Assembly: GCA_030594505.1 (NCBI GenBank)
Contig: JAUVFC010000014.1
Location: 1-15,466, forward strand
Length of the DNA: 15,466 bases
Origin: Desulfobacterales bacterium
GTDB lineage: Bacteria > Desulfobacterota > Desulfobacteria > Desulfobacterales > C00003106
Direction of reading: 5' to 3'
Shown: positions 14,088-15,466 of the stretch, piece after piece
Numbering within the stretch: position 1 is the stretch's first letter
Layout: every line of letters starts with the position of its first letter
Position numbers and translations under genes: made by a program
Notes under the pieces: model-generated
What the model was told of the DNA's origin: nothing
Database searches by the model: none
Seen by the model: only the letters and a program-made list of their open reading frames with translations

Positions 14088-15466
14088 ATGCGAATTTCAT
14101 TGTTAAAGAGACTGTTGACGCTGTTTTTAATTTTGTTTGGTGCGGCTTCCTGCGCACAGATTCCTATAGCTGATTTTGATGAGTTTGTCCCGTACCGCCA
14201 ACGTTTCAGCGATTCAAGAAAAGTGCGTTTGCCAGTTATTTTGGTACCAGGTATTAAGGGATCCATCCTGAAAAAGGGAAATAAAGAAGTATGGGGGAAG
14301 AGTTATCGAGTAGCGACACGGCATAGATTTGATGATCTGCAGTTAGATTTAGCCTCTCAGCTACAAGGCAATTTCAAACAGTATTATCATAAAACCAATA
14401 TCAGTTCTGGTGGTATTATGAAAGCCTATCGGATTGGCTTTCGTAAATGGACTATATTCAAAATTCCTGTTTATGATGATATCAGAAAATTATTAGGGGA
14501 AGTAGGATACGATGAAAATACTTTGGTTACCTTCTCTTATGACTGGCGCTTAGATAACCGGATTGCCGCGGTCAGACTTGCCGTACTGGTAAAATATGTC
14601 CAAAAAAAATACCGAAGTTTTCTGGAAGACTCACTGGGAAAAACCTTTGACGCCTATTGGAAGCAACTTGAAAATAAGAATTTGGTAAATTCTAAGGGGC
14701 AAGTGCGTGTCAATATAATAGCACACAGTATGGGAGGACTGGTATCACGGTATTATCTGAAAATGCTTGATGGGTGTGATCAAACGAATAAATTAATTAT
14801 GTTAGCGACTCCTAATCTTGGATCAATGGATAGTCTTAAAGCTCTATTTGAAGGTGAATATCCTGAATCAATCTTCCATTTTTATACTAAAGCAAAAACC
14901 CGTCCGGTTATCTTTTCTTGGCCATCAATGTTCCAACTTCTTCCCCGTTATAAAGGAGCCTTGTGCCGGTTGGATTGTACATCTATACCAAATAAAGATT
15001 GGGGTTTGAGCGGTGAAGATATTGATTTCAATAAAGTAGTAACAAAATGGGCAGAATATAATTTAATCCCTTCAGAAGAACCGGTTGCCAAACGTTTTCT
15101 CAAATTCCAGCTGAAAGACGCTTATTATTTTTACCGCGCTATTAATGATCAGCCGGAAATAAACTATGAAGAGAACAAGCTAAAACAAGTCATTGATTTT
15201 TTGGATGTTAGGAAACAAGAAATACAATTTACCTATTCTCCAAATTGCAGTCCAAATCGCGTCATTATTTTTGGGGGGCATTGCAAGCCTACCTTAAAAT
15301 ATGCTTTTTTAAACAACAAGGATAATCGAAATGATCTTATATTCGATTCTTCTAATGAGAATGATCTTCAATGCAGCAGTCGATCTCAGGGGGATGGTCG
15401 GGTTCCAGTAGAGAGTCTAATGCTCAGTCCCAAGGAAGTTGGTGGTGTATTTCATTTTCTTATGTG
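14088..15466 (+). CDS. LCAT-like lipase/acyltransferase lipoprotein, 3' end outside window
   Basis: An alpha/beta-hydrolase of the lecithin:cholesterol acyltransferase type, open to the right edge with 459 codons visible. Residues 1-22 form a lipoprotein signal: basic start, hydrophobic core LLTLFLILFGAAS, lipobox AASC with Cys22. Domain marks in order are LPVILVPGIKGSIL (48-61, oxyanion-hole region), TFSYDWRLD (148-156, the LCAT/PDAT YDWR block), NIIAHSMGGLVSRYY (209-223, nucleophile Ser214), LATPNLGS (239-246), and QGDGRVPVESL with candidate acid Asp436. The catalytic His should follow, and a His is present close to the end (GGVFHFL), but the frame is cut there. It probably acts on lipids or esters at the outer membrane or in the periplasm; hydrolysis versus acyl transfer cannot be told. 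GGAGG (14076-14080) lies 7 nt before ATG. It is more AT-rich than the fumarase region. Confidence 0.88.
   Translation, partial: MRISLLKRLLTLFLILFGAASCAQIPIADFDEFVPYRQRFSDSRKVRLPVILVPGIKGSILKKGNKEVWGKSYRVATRHRFDDLQLDLASQLQGNFKQYYHKTNISSGGIMKAYRIGFRKWTIFKIPVYDDIRKLLGEVGYDENTLVTFSYDWRLDNRIAAVRLAVLVKYVQKKYRSFLEDSLGKTFDAYWKQLENKNLVNSKGQVRVNIIAHSMGGLVSRYYLKMLDGCDQTNKLIMLATPNLGSMDSLKALFEGEYPESIFHFYTKAKTRPVIFSWPSMFQLLPRYKGALCRLDCTSIPNKDWGLSGEDIDFNKVVTKWAEYNLIPSEEPVAKRFLKFQLKDAYYFYRAINDQPEINYEENKLKQVIDFLDVRKQEIQFTYSPNCSPNRVIIFGGHCKPTLKYAFLNNKDNRNDLIFDSSNENDLQCSSRSQGDGRVPVESLMLSPKEVGGVFHFLM

Overview
The window reads as chromosomal DNA of a Gram-negative bacterium. The mix of families points to the Desulfobacterota (former Deltaproteobacteria): a FolE2-type GTP cyclohydrolase, a TPR plus periplasmic-binding lipoprotein, a cNMP/HDOD fusion, bacterial UDP-xylose synthase, and many TGGTTTCGTAAAAAGTC-type intergenic palindromes. 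This assignment is inference from family content; there is no rRNA or other marker gene. No tRNA, rRNA, CRISPR array, complete insertion sequence or phage gene was seen.

Layout. 1-630 (-): 5' part of folE2, running off the left edge. 631-898: divergent promoter region. 899-3842 (+): probable two-gene operon, a large lipoprotein of the penicillin-binding-protein-activator type and UDP-glucuronate decarboxylase. 3844-5550 (-): a stand-alone cyclic-nucleotide-binding protein followed at once by an AI-2E-family permease. 5551-6140: no gene, but two composite inverted-repeat elements and a third 72-bp inverted repeat touching the next gene. 6141-9228 (+): probable three-gene operon, an APH-fold phosphotransferase, an APS-kinase-like P-loop kinase (26-nt overlap) and class II fumarase. 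9274-10662 (-): cNMP-binding/HDOD signalling protein. 10774-11899 (-): cysteine desulfurase broken by one extra base in a T7 run. 12224-13849 (+): polytopic membrane protein related to CPBP (CAAX-protease-like) proteins but lacking the catalytic glutamates. 14088-15466 (+): LCAT-like lipase/acyltransferase lipoprotein, running off the right edge.

How the genes relate. Several products act on the envelope: the activator-like lipoprotein, UDP-xylose synthesis for glycans, the permease, the CPBP-like protein and the LCAT-like lipoprotein. Two separate proteins carry cNMP-binding domains. The least explained unit is the kinase pair at 6141-7812. Its second member keeps the APS kinase layout but has changed the segments that bind APS, so its substrate is open. 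No complete defence system or biosynthetic cluster can be claimed here.
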